A program made the position numbers and the translations under genes. A DNA stretch of 64,000 nucleotides from assembly GCF_001542625.1 (NCBI RefSeq), contig NZ_CP016279.1, forward strand, positions 7,440,001 to 7,504,000, written 5' to 3'. Positions 37,473 to 46,966 of this stretch are shown piece by piece. The notes beneath the pieces are model-generated. The model was not told the origin of the DNA, ran no database searches, and saw only the letters and a list, made by a program, of their open reading frames with translations. The stretch's first letter is position 1. The number at the start of each line of letters is the position of its first letter. This DNA comes from Streptomyces griseochromogenes (GTDB lineage Bacteria > Actinomycetota > Actinomycetes > Streptomycetales > Streptomycetaceae).

Positions 37473-40400
37473 ACCAGAGCACAGTAGGCCGAAAGTTCGC
37501 CAACGAACTCCTGAACGAACTTGAAAACCTTGAGTTGCCCCTCCTCATGTGGGGCATGACGGAAGGCGCGCTCTCAGAGGATGACGTCCTCAACTGCATC
37601 GAGCAGTTCCTCGACGAATGCGACAATCCGCCAGCACTATCAGCCGTCGAGATCCTTCGCGAGATGCAGGGCCGCGCGCTGCTCTTCAAGGTGCCCTGGC
37701 CTAGCGACGGATCAATCCGCTACCGCACTCGTTTTGCCGAAGCTCTGCGCTTGACCGCCGGACTGCGCCAACTCTTCCGCCCTCGCGGAGACTGGGCAGA
37801 CGACACCCCCAACGGATGGTGGCGGCAAGGGAAGCGACTCGTTGCTGACTACCGCCTCCACGTTCGCTATCGCCGTTACCCTGATCGAGATATTCCGGGC
37901 TCCCAAGCACTCAAGGAACTGCGCGCCCTTCCCGGTTGGGGCGATCTCCAAGACCGCGTCGCCCAGGACCAACTGGGCGGCAAGAACCTCGCCCGTTTTC
38001 AGTTGGAGGCAACGCAAGCTGTCTTCTCCTCACTCCAGGGCCAAAACCGTTCCAAGGGCATCATTGTCAGCGCCGGCACCGGTAGTGGAAAGACGTTGTC
38101 CTTCTACCTGCCCGCCTTCGCAGCCATAGCGGAGCACGCGACCAACAGGGTCCAGAACAGGATCCACACTCTGGCTCTGTATCCGCGAACTGAGTTGCTG
38201 CGGGATCAGTTGCGCGATGCGATCGTCAATGCTCGCAGCGTTCAGAGCGCGCTCGTCAGCCAGGGGAAGAGGCCTCTCCGTCTCGGCGCACTCTACGGAG
38301 GCACCCCGAATCACGCCGACGACTGGCGACTTCAGCCCGGACGAGGTTCCGGCCGTTGGGCACGTGTAGGGGACGGCGCCGTGTGTCCCTTCCTTCCCTG
38401 TCCCAGCCCTGAGTGTGAAGACGGCGAGTTGATTTGGTCCGACAGGGACCGCGCTGAACGCGTTGAACGCCTCATATGCCGACGCTGCGGGGACGAAATC
38501 CCGCACGGCCAACTCGCCCTGACTCGCGAGTCCCTGAAGAAGAACCCGCCGCACCTGTTGTTCACCACTACGGAGATGCTGAACAACTGCAGCGCCGACG
38601 GCTACCTCGATAGCCTCCTGGGCTGGCGCGGGGGAAGCGTGCCGTCCCTGATGCTCCTCGATGAGGTGCACACCTACTCGGGAGTGCACGGGGCGCAGGT
38701 CGCCTACCTCCTACGCAGATGGAGGGACGCAGTAGGTAAACCCGTAACTTTCGTGGGCCTCAGCGCCACACTGCGCGACGCGAACCAGTTCTTCGCACAG
38801 TTGGTCGGCCTGCGCGAGAGTGACGTGGACCCCATCGCACCCGACGATGCCACCATGGTGCGGGAAGGCCGCGAGTACGCGCTCGCGCTGCGAGGCGACC
38901 CAGTCTCGGGAGCCAGTCTCCTGTCCACGTCGATCCAGACTGCGATGCTCTGGGGCCGCGTACTCGACAACGGTGACGACGCCTTCCTCTACGGCTCGAC
39001 CGGGTTCCTATTCACGGATGCCCTGGACGTCACCAACCGCTTCTACAAGTACCTCCGCGACGCCGAGGGCGACCAGAACCACCAGGGGCGCACGAATCGC
39101 CGGGGTGACGTGCTGGCCGGGTTGCGGTCACGTGCGCGCCCTGAGCCCGGGCCTCGCTACCTCGAGGGACAGAACTGGGAACTCGTCGAGCGGATCGGTC
39201 ATGAACTCGACCCCGATCTCCGGATGCATCCCTTGATCATCGGGCGGACCTCATCCCAGGACGCGGGGGTGAACCGCAATGCGAACCTCACCATCGCTAC
39301 GGCATCGTTGGAAGTGGGCTTCAACGATCCCCGCGTTGGTCTCGTCCTTCAGCACAAGGCACCGCGGAATGCTGCTTCGTTCATCCAGCGCCGCGGCCGC
39401 GCTGGCCGAGAGCGCGGGACTCGGCCACTGACCATCGTGACCTTGTCGGACTACGGCCGCGATCGCCTGGCCTACCAGGGCTACGAAACGCTCTTTGCTC
39501 CGGAGGTCGCTGCCACGACCTTGCCGCTCAAGAACCGGTACGTCCTCAAGATCCAGGGAGCCCAGGCTCTTCTTGACTGGGCCGGGCGCAGGATGCGTGC
39601 CCAGGTCGGGCGGGGCGACGTGCGGAAGCTCCTGACAACCCCTGATGACCCGCGGATCTTGTCCGAGTACGAGAACGAGCGCCTCGGACTGATCAAGATC
39701 TTGCATCAACTGCTGACCGAGGAGCGTGTCCAGGACGAGTTTGCACGACACCTCGTCAAGGCGTTGAAGATCAGCGTCGACGACGCACAGGCCGTGTTGT
39801 GGGAACAGCCTCGCTCCCTCCTCATGGCCGTCGTGCCCACGGCTCTTCGCCGGCTCCGCTCCCGTTGGGAACCTCTTGTAAACGACCCCGGCATGGGCAA
39901 GAAGGCCATGCTGCCCGAGTTCATCACCCGCACCCTGTTCGAGCCGCTGAACCTTCCTGAGGTCGATCTGGAGCTCCCCTTCGACAATGGGGATGGATCC
40001 ATCGAGCACATGCCCATCGGTAAGGCGCTGACTGAAGCCGTGCCGGGACGGGTCAGCCGACGTTTCGGGTACCTGGACGACACTCACCGCACGTGGCTCC
40101 CCATCCCCGACGAGGACGGCCACGTGCTCAACCTGAGGGAAATCGTCACCGAGGGCAGGCTGGAGGGAACCTGGCAGCCTCATGGACACGATGGCGCCAA
40201 CTTCGAAGTCGTCCGCCCCTTGAGTCTCGCGCTTTCCCAACCCGATCCCGACATCGTGGACCAGTCCCACGGACAGCCGCAGTGGGGCACCCAGATCGTA
40301 GTGGAGGACGACGCACCCCTCAGTGAGGGGATCGTGCCGAAGCCGTCCCCCTGGCAACGTCGCATTGACACGGTCAGCTTTGCGACTCACGCGGCCGGCA

Positions 40401-41974
40401 ACCCTGTACAAGTGCGCCGCATGACGTTCGGCGCTGAGTGCAACGTCCGCCGGGAACGCCAGAACAGCCAAGCCCGCACTGTTCGGTACGAACTCCGGGG
40501 CCGACCTGCCGCTCTCGGATTCGCCTTGGGCGTCGATGCTATCCGCTTCGTGCTCAAGCCGCTCAACCTCGACGATCCGGCTGTCACGGAGTACCTCACT
40601 ACGCCTCAGTGGCGCTCGCTGGCCTTCTTGCACACGGTTCAGGACGATCCGGCCTTGTCCGAGATCTCCGACAGCTTCCAGCGGGAGCGCCTGGCCCAGA
40701 TCTATCTGACCGCGTTCACTCTGGCCGGACTCGACGGGAGCCGCACGAACGCTGAAGTCCGTGCGCTGCTGAAGAACGGTTCCTGGACTCACGATCTCTC
40801 CAAGATCTTCCAAGTGCTCTACCGTGACTCCGACGTGACGGAGCAGCAGGTCGACGGTGATCGACTCGTGTCAGAGTTGATCAAGCTCGTCGCCAACAGC
40901 ACGGTCATCACAGCCCTGGACAGGGCAGCAGAGCTGCTGGTAGCAGAGGACATTTCAGCCGAGACCAGCCCGCTCGCCCGGCGCACATACCGCGACACGA
41001 TGGCGGCTGCGATTCTCGCTGCTGCTCAACGCGCGTGCCCGAACGCACAGGACGGCGATCTCATCGTTGACACCCTTCCCGGGGAGGGAGAGGACTCGCT
41101 CACCGAGGTGTGGCTCAGCGAGACATCCGTGGGTGGGTTGGGGATCGTCGAGCAGTTGGTCGACTTTTACTCGAAGGATCCCCGGCAATTCTGGGGGCTT
41201 GTGACGAGTAGCCTCGCGCCAAGCGAATATGAGTACGTCGACGCCACGCTGACCCGGTTCCTCCGGCACGTCATCGACGAACCCAGCGGAACAGCTGCCC
41301 AGGCAATGGCGACACTCCGGGCCGGCAGTTCCGCCAAAGAAGCCGAGGACGCTCTGGGCGTCCTTCGCGAGGCCTGGGCACGGCTCGACGGCCCGCCTCG
41401 GCATGCAGCCGTTGCTGCCCTGTCCACGCGGCTTCTGCGCCCGGGGTCCGGGCCCGATACTGACGTCACCGCTCTCGTCCTTGTCGACGTATGGACGGAG
41501 TTGGAGCAACGTCTCCGGGTCGAGGTCGACGCTCGCGTGATCGCATACGCAGTGGGATCCGGCAAGCTCCAGTTGGAAGGGGCCCGGTCCCTGACCGCAG
41601 ACCAGGTCTTCAGTCTTCTGTGGCCTCGTGGCCATCAGGCCCGCACTCAAGATTTGAAGCACTACCAGCCATACGCTGACGACCCCGTCCTCGAGCGTCT
41701 GCTGGTCCAAGCGGCACACGATGACCGTGTACCGGTGATCGACGTGACCAAGCCCACCTGGGATAACGCCTACCGGCAGCAATTGACCGCAACCTCGGCT
41801 GTCGAGCTGGTCTGTCCAGCGGGAGACGCCGCTCTGCTGGCCCAGGCCTTGAAGCAGGTTCCGGTCACGCCCATCGACCGGGATGTGCTGCGCGTCTACG
41901 GAGAAATCTGCGGCGTGGTCCGCCACCAGAACGAGATTCGAGTCAGGGTCGAATTGAGGGAGGCAGCCCAGTGA
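37469..41974 (+). CDS. dpdJ: DpdJ, DEAD/DEAH-type helicase
   Basis: A 1,501-aa protein. GTG 37469 is chosen because it overlaps the dpdI stop (GTGA) and has GAGGAAGGG upstream; an in-frame start at 37427 is possible. Motor motifs: SAGTGSGKTLSFYLP (about residue 200), LLDEVHTYSGVHG (about 398), VGLSATLRD, and TASLEVGFNDPRVGLVL with FIQRRGRAGRERG (about 640). Two Cys pairs (CPFLPCPSPEC and CRRCGDE) are inserted in lobe one. The C-terminal half resembles the DUF1998-containing region of large helicases (SETSVGGLGIVEQL). The largest motor of the restriction complex. Confidence 0.88.
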   Translation: MNQSTVGRKFANELLNELENLELPLLMWGMTEGALSEDDVLNCIEQFLDECDNPPALSAVEILREMQGRALLFKVPWPSDGSIRYRTRFAEALRLTAGLRQLFRPRGDWADDTPNGWWRQGKRLVADYRLHVRYRRYPDRDIPGSQALKELRALPGWGDLQDRVAQDQLGGKNLARFQLEATQAVFSSLQGQNRSKGIIVSAGTGSGKTLSFYLPAFAAIAEHATNRVQNRIHTLALYPRTELLRDQLRDAIVNARSVQSALVSQGKRPLRLGALYGGTPNHADDWRLQPGRGSGRWARVGDGAVCPFLPCPSPECEDGELIWSDRDRAERVERLICRRCGDEIPHGQLALTRESLKKNPPHLLFTTTEMLNNCSADGYLDSLLGWRGGSVPSLMLLDEVHTYSGVHGAQVAYLLRRWRDAVGKPVTFVGLSATLRDANQFFAQLVGLRESDVDPIAPDDATMVREGREYALALRGDPVSGASLLSTSIQTAMLWGRVLDNGDDAFLYGSTGFLFTDALDVTNRFYKYLRDAEGDQNHQGRTNRRGDVLAGLRSRARPEPGPRYLEGQNWELVERIGHELDPDLRMHPLIIGRTSSQDAGVNRNANLTIATASLEVGFNDPRVGLVLQHKAPRNAASFIQRRGRAGRERGTRPLTIVTLSDYGRDRLAYQGYETLFAPEVAATTLPLKNRYVLKIQGAQALLDWAGRRMRAQVGRGDVRKLLTTPDDPRILSEYENERLGLIKILHQLLTEERVQDEFARHLVKALKISVDDAQAVLWEQPRSLLMAVVPTALRRLRSRWEPLVNDPGMGKKAMLPEFITRTLFEPLNLPEVDLELPFDNGDGSIEHMPIGKALTEAVPGRVSRRFGYLDDTHRTWLPIPDEDGHVLNLREIVTEGRLEGTWQPHGHDGANFEVVRPLSLALSQPDPDIVDQSHGQPQWGTQIVVEDDAPLSEGIVPKPSPWQRRIDTVSFATHAAGNPVQVRRMTFGAECNVRRERQNSQARTVRYELRGRPAALGFALGVDAIRFVLKPLNLDDPAVTEYLTTPQWRSLAFLHTVQDDPALSEISDSFQRERLAQIYLTAFTLAGLDGSRTNAEVRALLKNGSWTHDLSKIFQVLYRDSDVTEQQVDGDRLVSELIKLVANSTVITALDRAAELLVAEDISAETSPLARRTYRDTMAAAILAAAQRACPNAQDGDLIVDTLPGEGEDSLTEVWLSETSVGGLGIVEQLVDFYSKDPRQFWGLVTSSLAPSEYEYVDATLTRFLRHVIDEPSGTAAQAMATLRAGSSAKEAEDALGVLREAWARLDGPPRHAAVAALSTRLLRPGSGPDTDVTALVLVDVWTELEQRLRVEVDARVIAYAVGSGKLQLEGARSLTADQVFSLLWPRGHQARTQDLKHYQPYADDPVLERLLVQAAHDDRVPVIDVTKPTWDNAYRQQLTATSAVELVCPAGDAALLAQALKQVPVTPIDRDVLRVYGEICGVVRHQNEIRVRVELREAAQ

Positions 41975-42492
41975 AGTCCCAGGAACGAACCCTCCGCACT
42001 GGGCAGCACACCGCGATTCGCGTTGACACCATGCTGTCCGCGGCGCTGATCGCGGAGTTCGTAGCACCCAGCGACCACCTGTGGTTGGTGTCCGCATGGA
42101 TCACCGACGTCCAGGTCCTCGACAACAGCCACGGCGCCTACGACGCACTCTTTGGAGACACCCCTCCGGCGGGGTGCCGACTCTCGGACGCCGTGGCCCG
42201 CATCGCCCATGGTGGCGCACAGGTACACGTCGTGACCCGCGATGATCCCCACAACGAGGACTTCCTGCGCCGCCTGACGAAGGCGGCATCAGGAAGGAAG
42301 CTTCACATCGTCCGCGACCCGGATATCCATGAGAAGACGCTGTGCGGGAATGACTGGATGCTGAGCGGATCGATGAACTTCACGATCCGAGGCATGGCCC
42401 GAAACGACGAGAAGATCACTTACCGGGCAGGCAGCGACGCTGCCGCCCAAGCACGCATTGACCTGGCCGAGCGGTGGGGGAACGGAGAATGA
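41971..42492 (+). CDS. dpdK: DpdK, phospholipase D-like nuclease
   Basis: A 173-aa protein with one PLD/HKD motif, IHEKTLCGNDWMLSGSMNFT (His and Lys at about residues 120-122), and the PLD-fold strand HLWLVSAWITDVQVLD. A single HKD motif means the active enzyme would be a dimer, as in the small PLD nucleases. It is the best candidate for the DNA-cutting subunit of Dpd restriction. GTG 41971 overlaps the dpdJ stop by 4 bp and its own stop overlaps dpdD by 4 bp. Confidence 0.88.
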   Translation: MKSQERTLRTGQHTAIRVDTMLSAALIAEFVAPSDHLWLVSAWITDVQVLDNSHGAYDALFGDTPPAGCRLSDAVARIAHGGAQVHVVTRDDPHNEDFLRRLTKAASGRKLHIVRDPDIHEKTLCGNDWMLSGSMNFTIRGMARNDEKITYRAGSDAAAQARIDLAERWGNGE

Positions 42493-44507
42493 ACCAGACC
42501 ACGTCCTGGACCACTGATCGTATCCAGGCGTTCCTGCACAGGTTCTTCGGCGAGGGTAACGACGCGTGGCCCAAGATGGACCCCAAGCACTCGTGGACGG
42601 CGCGCACCGAGCCCTTCGTCAAGATCGCGTTGGGCGATAACGACGCGCCCATCGTTCTCCCTCGTTGGGTCGCTGAAAACCAGTCGTACTCGATGTACGC
42701 CATCGTGCGTGACCCAGCAGATGTCGGCAAGACAGCTGAACTCATTGAGGCATTTGCCGGGCCTACGTACATTTACTGCAACATGGAGCGCGGTGGCCTT
42801 CGTCCTACTCTCCTCAACCGGGACGATCCCGTGGAACGCGCCGTCATCGACCTGGCCGGCGAACGTTCCACTTTCCGGCTGACAACCGGGGAGAGCGACA
42901 AGTACCGGCAGGGCCTGACTGATGCTCTGCTACTGATGCAGCAGACCTACGTGAGGCGTCCGCCAAGGCTATGGCGCGTAGTAAAGCCGGTCGGGCGTCT
43001 CATCGCCGAGTTCGACGCGGCTCTGGCGGCCGGCGGCGAAGCGGCGTCGCTTGACCTCCTTGAGCAACTCGCTGCCGCGGGCGGGCTTACTGCGACGAAT
43101 CTCGCGCATCTCAAGCTCAAGAGGCTTGACCGTCTCGGAGCGAGTACCAAGGTGCTGGAGTTCCCGGCACTCCAGGACGTGGCTCGGCAAGATCCTCCTG
43201 CGCCGGTGAAGGCAGCAATCCTGAACGCCGTGTACACCGTTGCTCTGGAGGAGCCACTTGCGGCTCGGAATCTGGAGGCGGCCAAGTCCAACCTCATCAC
43301 CCACGGCAGGGCCGTCCCCGAGCTGCTAGCAGGCGACCCGCGGTCGTATGGACCGCAGGCCATGACGGTGCTCCTCCTGGCTTGCGTGATCCTCAAGAAC
43401 GCAGAGGCCGCGCGCCGGTTCGTGACGGCTGCTGAGGACCTTGACCAAACTCCCGAGATCCCCACGCTTGTGTTGAACGAGGGCAATGCGCTTATTGCGC
43501 AGGCTTCGGACGACCTCGATGCCTCCACAGTCGCGCAACCCGCGGAGTCGGCAGACACGGCCACTCCGATCAACGATTGGCCAGCCCTGTTTTTCGCGCT
43601 CGCCGAGGGCGACAGCGCGGCGAAGGACGCACTGGATGAGGAGCAGTGGGCCCTGTGGCCCACTCCTGCAGAGCACGATGGGAACCTCGCTGAGTTCCTG
43701 GACGGGTTGAGCGACGGTGCTGCGCGAGAACTATGGCGGGCAGTGGGCTCGTTCATCGATGCCGTGGGCTACGACGACCCCGCACCCGAATGCGCCCACG
43801 CATTCATCCGCAACGCAGTGCTATTCAGCCGCTACAGCCCTGGCGACTTGGCAGCCTTGCAGGCGCTGATGGAGATCGCCCTTCGTGCTGCTCCCTCTGC
43901 CGAGCGGTACAGGGAGATCCTCAAGGACATCGGTTCAGAAACGGAACGGTGGGTCGCCCCTGAACGGGCCTCGGTCGTCCTGGACTTCGTTGACCGCTTG
44001 TTCCTCGCAGCCTGTCCTGAGCCGGAGGCTCGTACAAGCCTGTGCTCCCAACTGCTCGGGCCCCTGTCAGCGCACAGTCGCCGTCTCAATGAGGCGGACC
44101 TGGCCTTCGCACGCCGGCTCTCCGACGACCTGGGCATCGACTTCTCTTGGGCTGCTGCTGACGAGGAAGGCGGAGCGGGCCAAGGAGTCGAATTCCCGTC
44201 GGCGACGCTGCTGCTCTACTCGCTAGATGAGGCAGTGCTCACTCGTTGCACGGAGGAACTGAAGCGTCTCGCTCCGGCCGTGAAGGTCTTGACTGCCTAC
44301 GACCACGTGGGCACGCCGCAGCTGCGGCAGAAGACCCGCAGCGCGGATGTGATCGTTGTGGCAACGCGCTGCGCGAAGCACGCGGCCACAGGCTTCATTG
44401 ACCAGAACAAGACCACCAAGCATGTTGGATACGCGAACGGAAGTGGCTCCGCATCGCTCCTGCGTGCCGCCATCGACACGCTCCGCCTCGCGACAGCAGA
44501 GGCATAG
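42489..44507 (+). CDS. dpdD: DpdD
   Basis: A 672-aa protein starting at ATG 42489, where ATGA overlaps the dpdK stop. I see no known enzymatic motif. The N-terminal 130 residues are alpha/beta (EPFVKIALGDNDAPIVLPRW), the middle is helical, and the end has a Rossmann-like strand pattern (SADVIVVATRCAKHAATGFI) reminiscent of a SIR2- or TIR-like receiver but without its motifs. Identified as DpdD by operon content and size. Last gene of the operon, with a strong hairpin 6 bp after the stop. Confidence 0.75.
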   Translation: MNQTTSWTTDRIQAFLHRFFGEGNDAWPKMDPKHSWTARTEPFVKIALGDNDAPIVLPRWVAENQSYSMYAIVRDPADVGKTAELIEAFAGPTYIYCNMERGGLRPTLLNRDDPVERAVIDLAGERSTFRLTTGESDKYRQGLTDALLLMQQTYVRRPPRLWRVVKPVGRLIAEFDAALAAGGEAASLDLLEQLAAAGGLTATNLAHLKLKRLDRLGASTKVLEFPALQDVARQDPPAPVKAAILNAVYTVALEEPLAARNLEAAKSNLITHGRAVPELLAGDPRSYGPQAMTVLLLACVILKNAEAARRFVTAAEDLDQTPEIPTLVLNEGNALIAQASDDLDASTVAQPAESADTATPINDWPALFFALAEGDSAAKDALDEEQWALWPTPAEHDGNLAEFLDGLSDGAARELWRAVGSFIDAVGYDDPAPECAHAFIRNAVLFSRYSPGDLAALQALMEIALRAAPSAERYREILKDIGSETERWVAPERASVVLDFVDRLFLAACPEPEARTSLCSQLLGPLSAHSRRLNEADLAFARRLSDDLGIDFSWAAADEEGGAGQGVEFPSATLLLYSLDEAVLTRCTEELKRLAPAVKVLTAYDHVGTPQLRQKTRSADVIVVATRCAKHAATGFIDQNKTTKHVGYANGSGSASLLRAAIDTLRLATAEA

Positions 44508-44513
44508 TAGAGC

Positions 44514-44545
44514 GGCGGCCGCCCCACAAAGGTGGGGCGGCCGCC
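44514..44545. terminator. bidirectional terminator between convergent dpd operons
   Basis: A perfect 14-bp GC stem (44514-44527 with 44532-44545) has loop AAAG. It lies between the plus-strand dpdD stop and the minus-strand dpdB1 stop and likely serves both operons. Confidence 0.8.
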
Positions 44546-44566
44546 ATCGAGGAGTGCCGTCGGGCA

Positions 44567-45661
44567 CTACTTCGTGACCAGAGCCTGAAGGTGGCTGCTG
44601 AGCAGACGTACGTGGCTCATGGTGTTCTGGAGGCTGTTCCAGCCGTACTCCTGACCATCCGAGAACTTCCAGGTGCCGGAGGTCCAGGCCACCTGGTCCT
44701 CCAGGGCTCGGAGGGTGCGCCGAACGTTATCCCATTTGACCTTTTCAACCGGGGTGCCCGTAGTCAGCCGGTCCATGACGAAGCCCATGGCCTGGATGCC
44801 GACACCGTGGGTCAGCCGCGACTCCTTGGGCGGCTTCCCCCACGCGTCCTCGAAGATGTCTGCCACTGGCGTCCAGAAGGCCGTCAGGTGAGCCAGCATC
44901 CGCTCTTCGTCGCCCGTACCGTCGGTGGCGTTGCGGTACTGGTACAAGGCGCCTTCGTAGATGCTGTACTCCAGCATCTTGAGGACACTGTTGTCCTTGA
45001 TGTTGCCGTTGGGCGACGTGGGGCTGCTGATCCTGCCGCCAAAGGGTCCATCGCTCATGTTCAGGAGGACCATGAGCCGGGCGGCGAGTTGGCGTCGCGC
45101 GTACGAACGCGGCAACTGGCCGGTGGTCTCGGGCAGTAGTTCGTACACAAGCCCCTTGGGGAGCGGCTTCGTCGAGTTGACCAGGATGAACTGCGACCGC
45201 TGCTCCTCCTGTGACGCGATGAAGCCGACGGCTGCGACTGGGAACTCTGCGAGGTCGGCGTCCCTGATGGCAGCACTGCGCTGCTGCCCGTCCACCAGCC
45301 AGGCCGGCTTCTGGTCGTCAGCAAGTGACTCATCGACTGGGATGATCAGCTCGCCGGGGATGGAGTACTTCACGTCACTGCCGCGGACGGCCGGTTCGAA
45401 CGTCACCCGCTCGTCGAAGGCCAGCACAACAGCGTTGGGAAGCATCGCTCCCTCTGACTCGAGGTAGCGGCGGATCGAGCGGATGTGGCTGAGGACCTCG
45501 GGCCGCTGGTATCCCTGCAACTGCTTCTGGCCGTCACGGCGGATACGCGAGACGGAGGCGAAGTCGTGCAGTTTCTTGCCGTCGACAGCGAAGCAGTAGA
45601 TCTCCTTGCTGCCTTGGAGCACCTTGAGCGCGGGAACCTTCAACACGTAGCGGTCGGCCAC
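44567..45661 (-). CDS. dpdB: DpdB-type DGQHR/ParB-fold protein, copy 1
   Basis: A 364-aa member of the DGQHR (DndB/DpdB) family. The signature is WLVDGQQRSAAI (DGQQR at residues 124-128), with the conserved EEQRSQFILVNSTKPLPKGL block and LTHGVGIQAMGFVMDRL. DpdB is required with DpdA for inserting preQ0 into DNA and resembles an ATPase acting on DNA. GTG 45661 has AGGAGA 7 bp upstream. It lies 48 bp downstream of dpdA and reads from the same minus-strand operon. A second homologue sits on the other side of dpdA. Confidence 0.88.
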   Translation of the reverse strand: MADRYVLKVPALKVLQGSKEIYCFAVDGKKLHDFASVSRIRRDGQKQLQGYQRPEVLSHIRSIRRYLESEGAMLPNAVVLAFDERVTFEPAVRGSDVKYSIPGELIIPVDESLADDQKPAWLVDGQQRSAAIRDADLAEFPVAAVGFIASQEEQRSQFILVNSTKPLPKGLVYELLPETTGQLPRSYARRQLAARLMVLLNMSDGPFGGRISSPTSPNGNIKDNSVLKMLEYSIYEGALYQYRNATDGTGDEERMLAHLTAFWTPVADIFEDAWGKPPKESRLTHGVGIQAMGFVMDRLTTGTPVEKVKWDNVRRTLRALEDQVAWTSGTWKFSDGQEYGWNSLQNTMSHVRLLSSHLQALVTK

Positions 45662-45709
45662 ATCATCTCCTGTTTGAGTTGCTTTGAGTACTATGCGCGG
45701 TCTGGGTGA

Positions 45710-46966
45710 TTATGTGAGCGGCAGCTTGCGCATCTTGGCTTCGAGTACCGTCATGTTATGGAATCCGCGGCGCTTGTTTCGCTCCGTTCCACGGAAAATA
45801 ACCATCTCGATCTTGTGCTTCCTGCACAGATCGCACGGGCAGTGCTTCCAGGGGCGGTCAGTGAGGGTGGCCTCGTACTTTTCGACCTTCTTCAGCTTCT
45901 TCTCGTCGCCGAGAAGGGACTGGTACGCGCGCAGAGCATCCATGACTTCCTGCACTTCGACGCCGGCGTCTGTGTCGTACTGGCGAAGCAACTTGAGGCA
46001 TTCTCGTTCAGCCTTGATGGCCTCGGATTGTGAAACCACCCCGGCCAGGATCAGTCGCTTGAGGGCGAGATTTCCATCGACCTGGGGAACCCTGATCGCC
46101 ATGTATGAGCGGTCAGCCGTGTGATAGTTGTTCCGCTCGTCCATGAAGGCTTGACGGAACGCCGATGTGCTGTCGAAGCTGGTGACATGGAATTTGACGA
46201 ACCGTTCCATGCTATCGACGCGAGTGATGCCTAGCAGATGAAATTCAACGCCGTCCTTGCGAACGCCGGCGATTCGCTCGAGGCATGCAATGATTTCCGG
46301 TGTCTTCAGCGGGACCATGCCACCTAGCGCGATCCTCTTGTATCCCATCTCCTGAAGCCTGGAGACACTGTCCGCGTAACTGTCCGGACTCCAGCCCTGA
46401 GCCGCACCCACGGGCTCAAGCCTCTTCTTCCCCTCCGGCATCAGCTTGTTGCGGCTCTTGACAGCCTCGATGAACTTTTCCGCCAAATCAAGAGAAATCT
46501 CGCGACGCTTCACCCATGCCGGATCGGCGTCCTCCTCGGAAAGGTCGGGCTTGTAACCAAAGATCACGTGGTCAATACTGATTCCCGAGTCGAAACCGCA
46601 TTTATAGTAGAAGTCGAGGACTTCATCAATACTGTACGGCGGGTACTCTTGATCAATGTAGTTGAATGCCCCGCAGTCCCCGAGGCTTCTCATCGTGTCG
46701 GGCAGCCCAAAGAAGTGGCTCACTCCGTCTCGATAGAGTCGGTCCCGCTGTCCAGTAGTGTACTTTCCGGCGTATTTTCCGGCGCCGTTTACCGTTCCGT
46801 CTACGATGGCCTTGCTGACCAGTATCCCGTCGTACGGCGCCGGACTCACCGCTTGGTGGGCGTACAGATCGTCCCTCTGTCGGACTCGATGATACGGGTA
46901 TTCGTCGTTGATGAAATCGTACCCGGGGCTGATTTGATCCTGACTGTCTGGGAAATAGAACTTCAC
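45710..46966 (-). CDS. dpdA: DpdA, DNA-guanine transglycosylase
   Basis: A 418-aa TGT-like enzyme that swaps guanine in DNA for preQ0. Hallmarks: KFYFPDSQDQISPGYDF, RQRDDLYAHQAV, PYDGILVSKAIVDG, an Asp in SLGDCGAFNYI (about residue 97), ISIDHVIFG, and VEFHLLGITRVDSM. The C-terminal zinc site is HCPCDLCRKHKIEM followed by RRGFHN. The start is GTG 46966, which overlaps the dpdB2 stop exactly (GTGA) and removes an upstream in-frame extension not seen in the family. The gene is visibly AT-richer than its neighbours, consistent with transfer. Confidence 0.93.
   Translation of the reverse strand: MKFYFPDSQDQISPGYDFINDEYPYHRVRQRDDLYAHQAVSPAPYDGILVSKAIVDGTVNGAGKYAGKYTTGQRDRLYRDGVSHFFGLPDTMRSLGDCGAFNYIDQEYPPYSIDEVLDFYYKCGFDSGISIDHVIFGYKPDLSEEDADPAWVKRREISLDLAEKFIEAVKSRNKLMPEGKKRLEPVGAAQGWSPDSYADSVSRLQEMGYKRIALGGMVPLKTPEIIACLERIAGVRKDGVEFHLLGITRVDSMERFVKFHVTSFDSTSAFRQAFMDERNNYHTADRSYMAIRVPQVDGNLALKRLILAGVVSQSEAIKAERECLKLLRQYDTDAGVEVQEVMDALRAYQSLLGDEKKLKKVEKYEATLTDRPWKHCPCDLCRKHKIEMVIFRGTERNKRRGFHNMTVLEAKMRKLPLT

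Noticed and set aside
39251..40813. 520-residue open frame opposite dpdJ
   Set aside because: Antisense shadow; no start context and no domain, while dpdJ has helicase motifs through this part.
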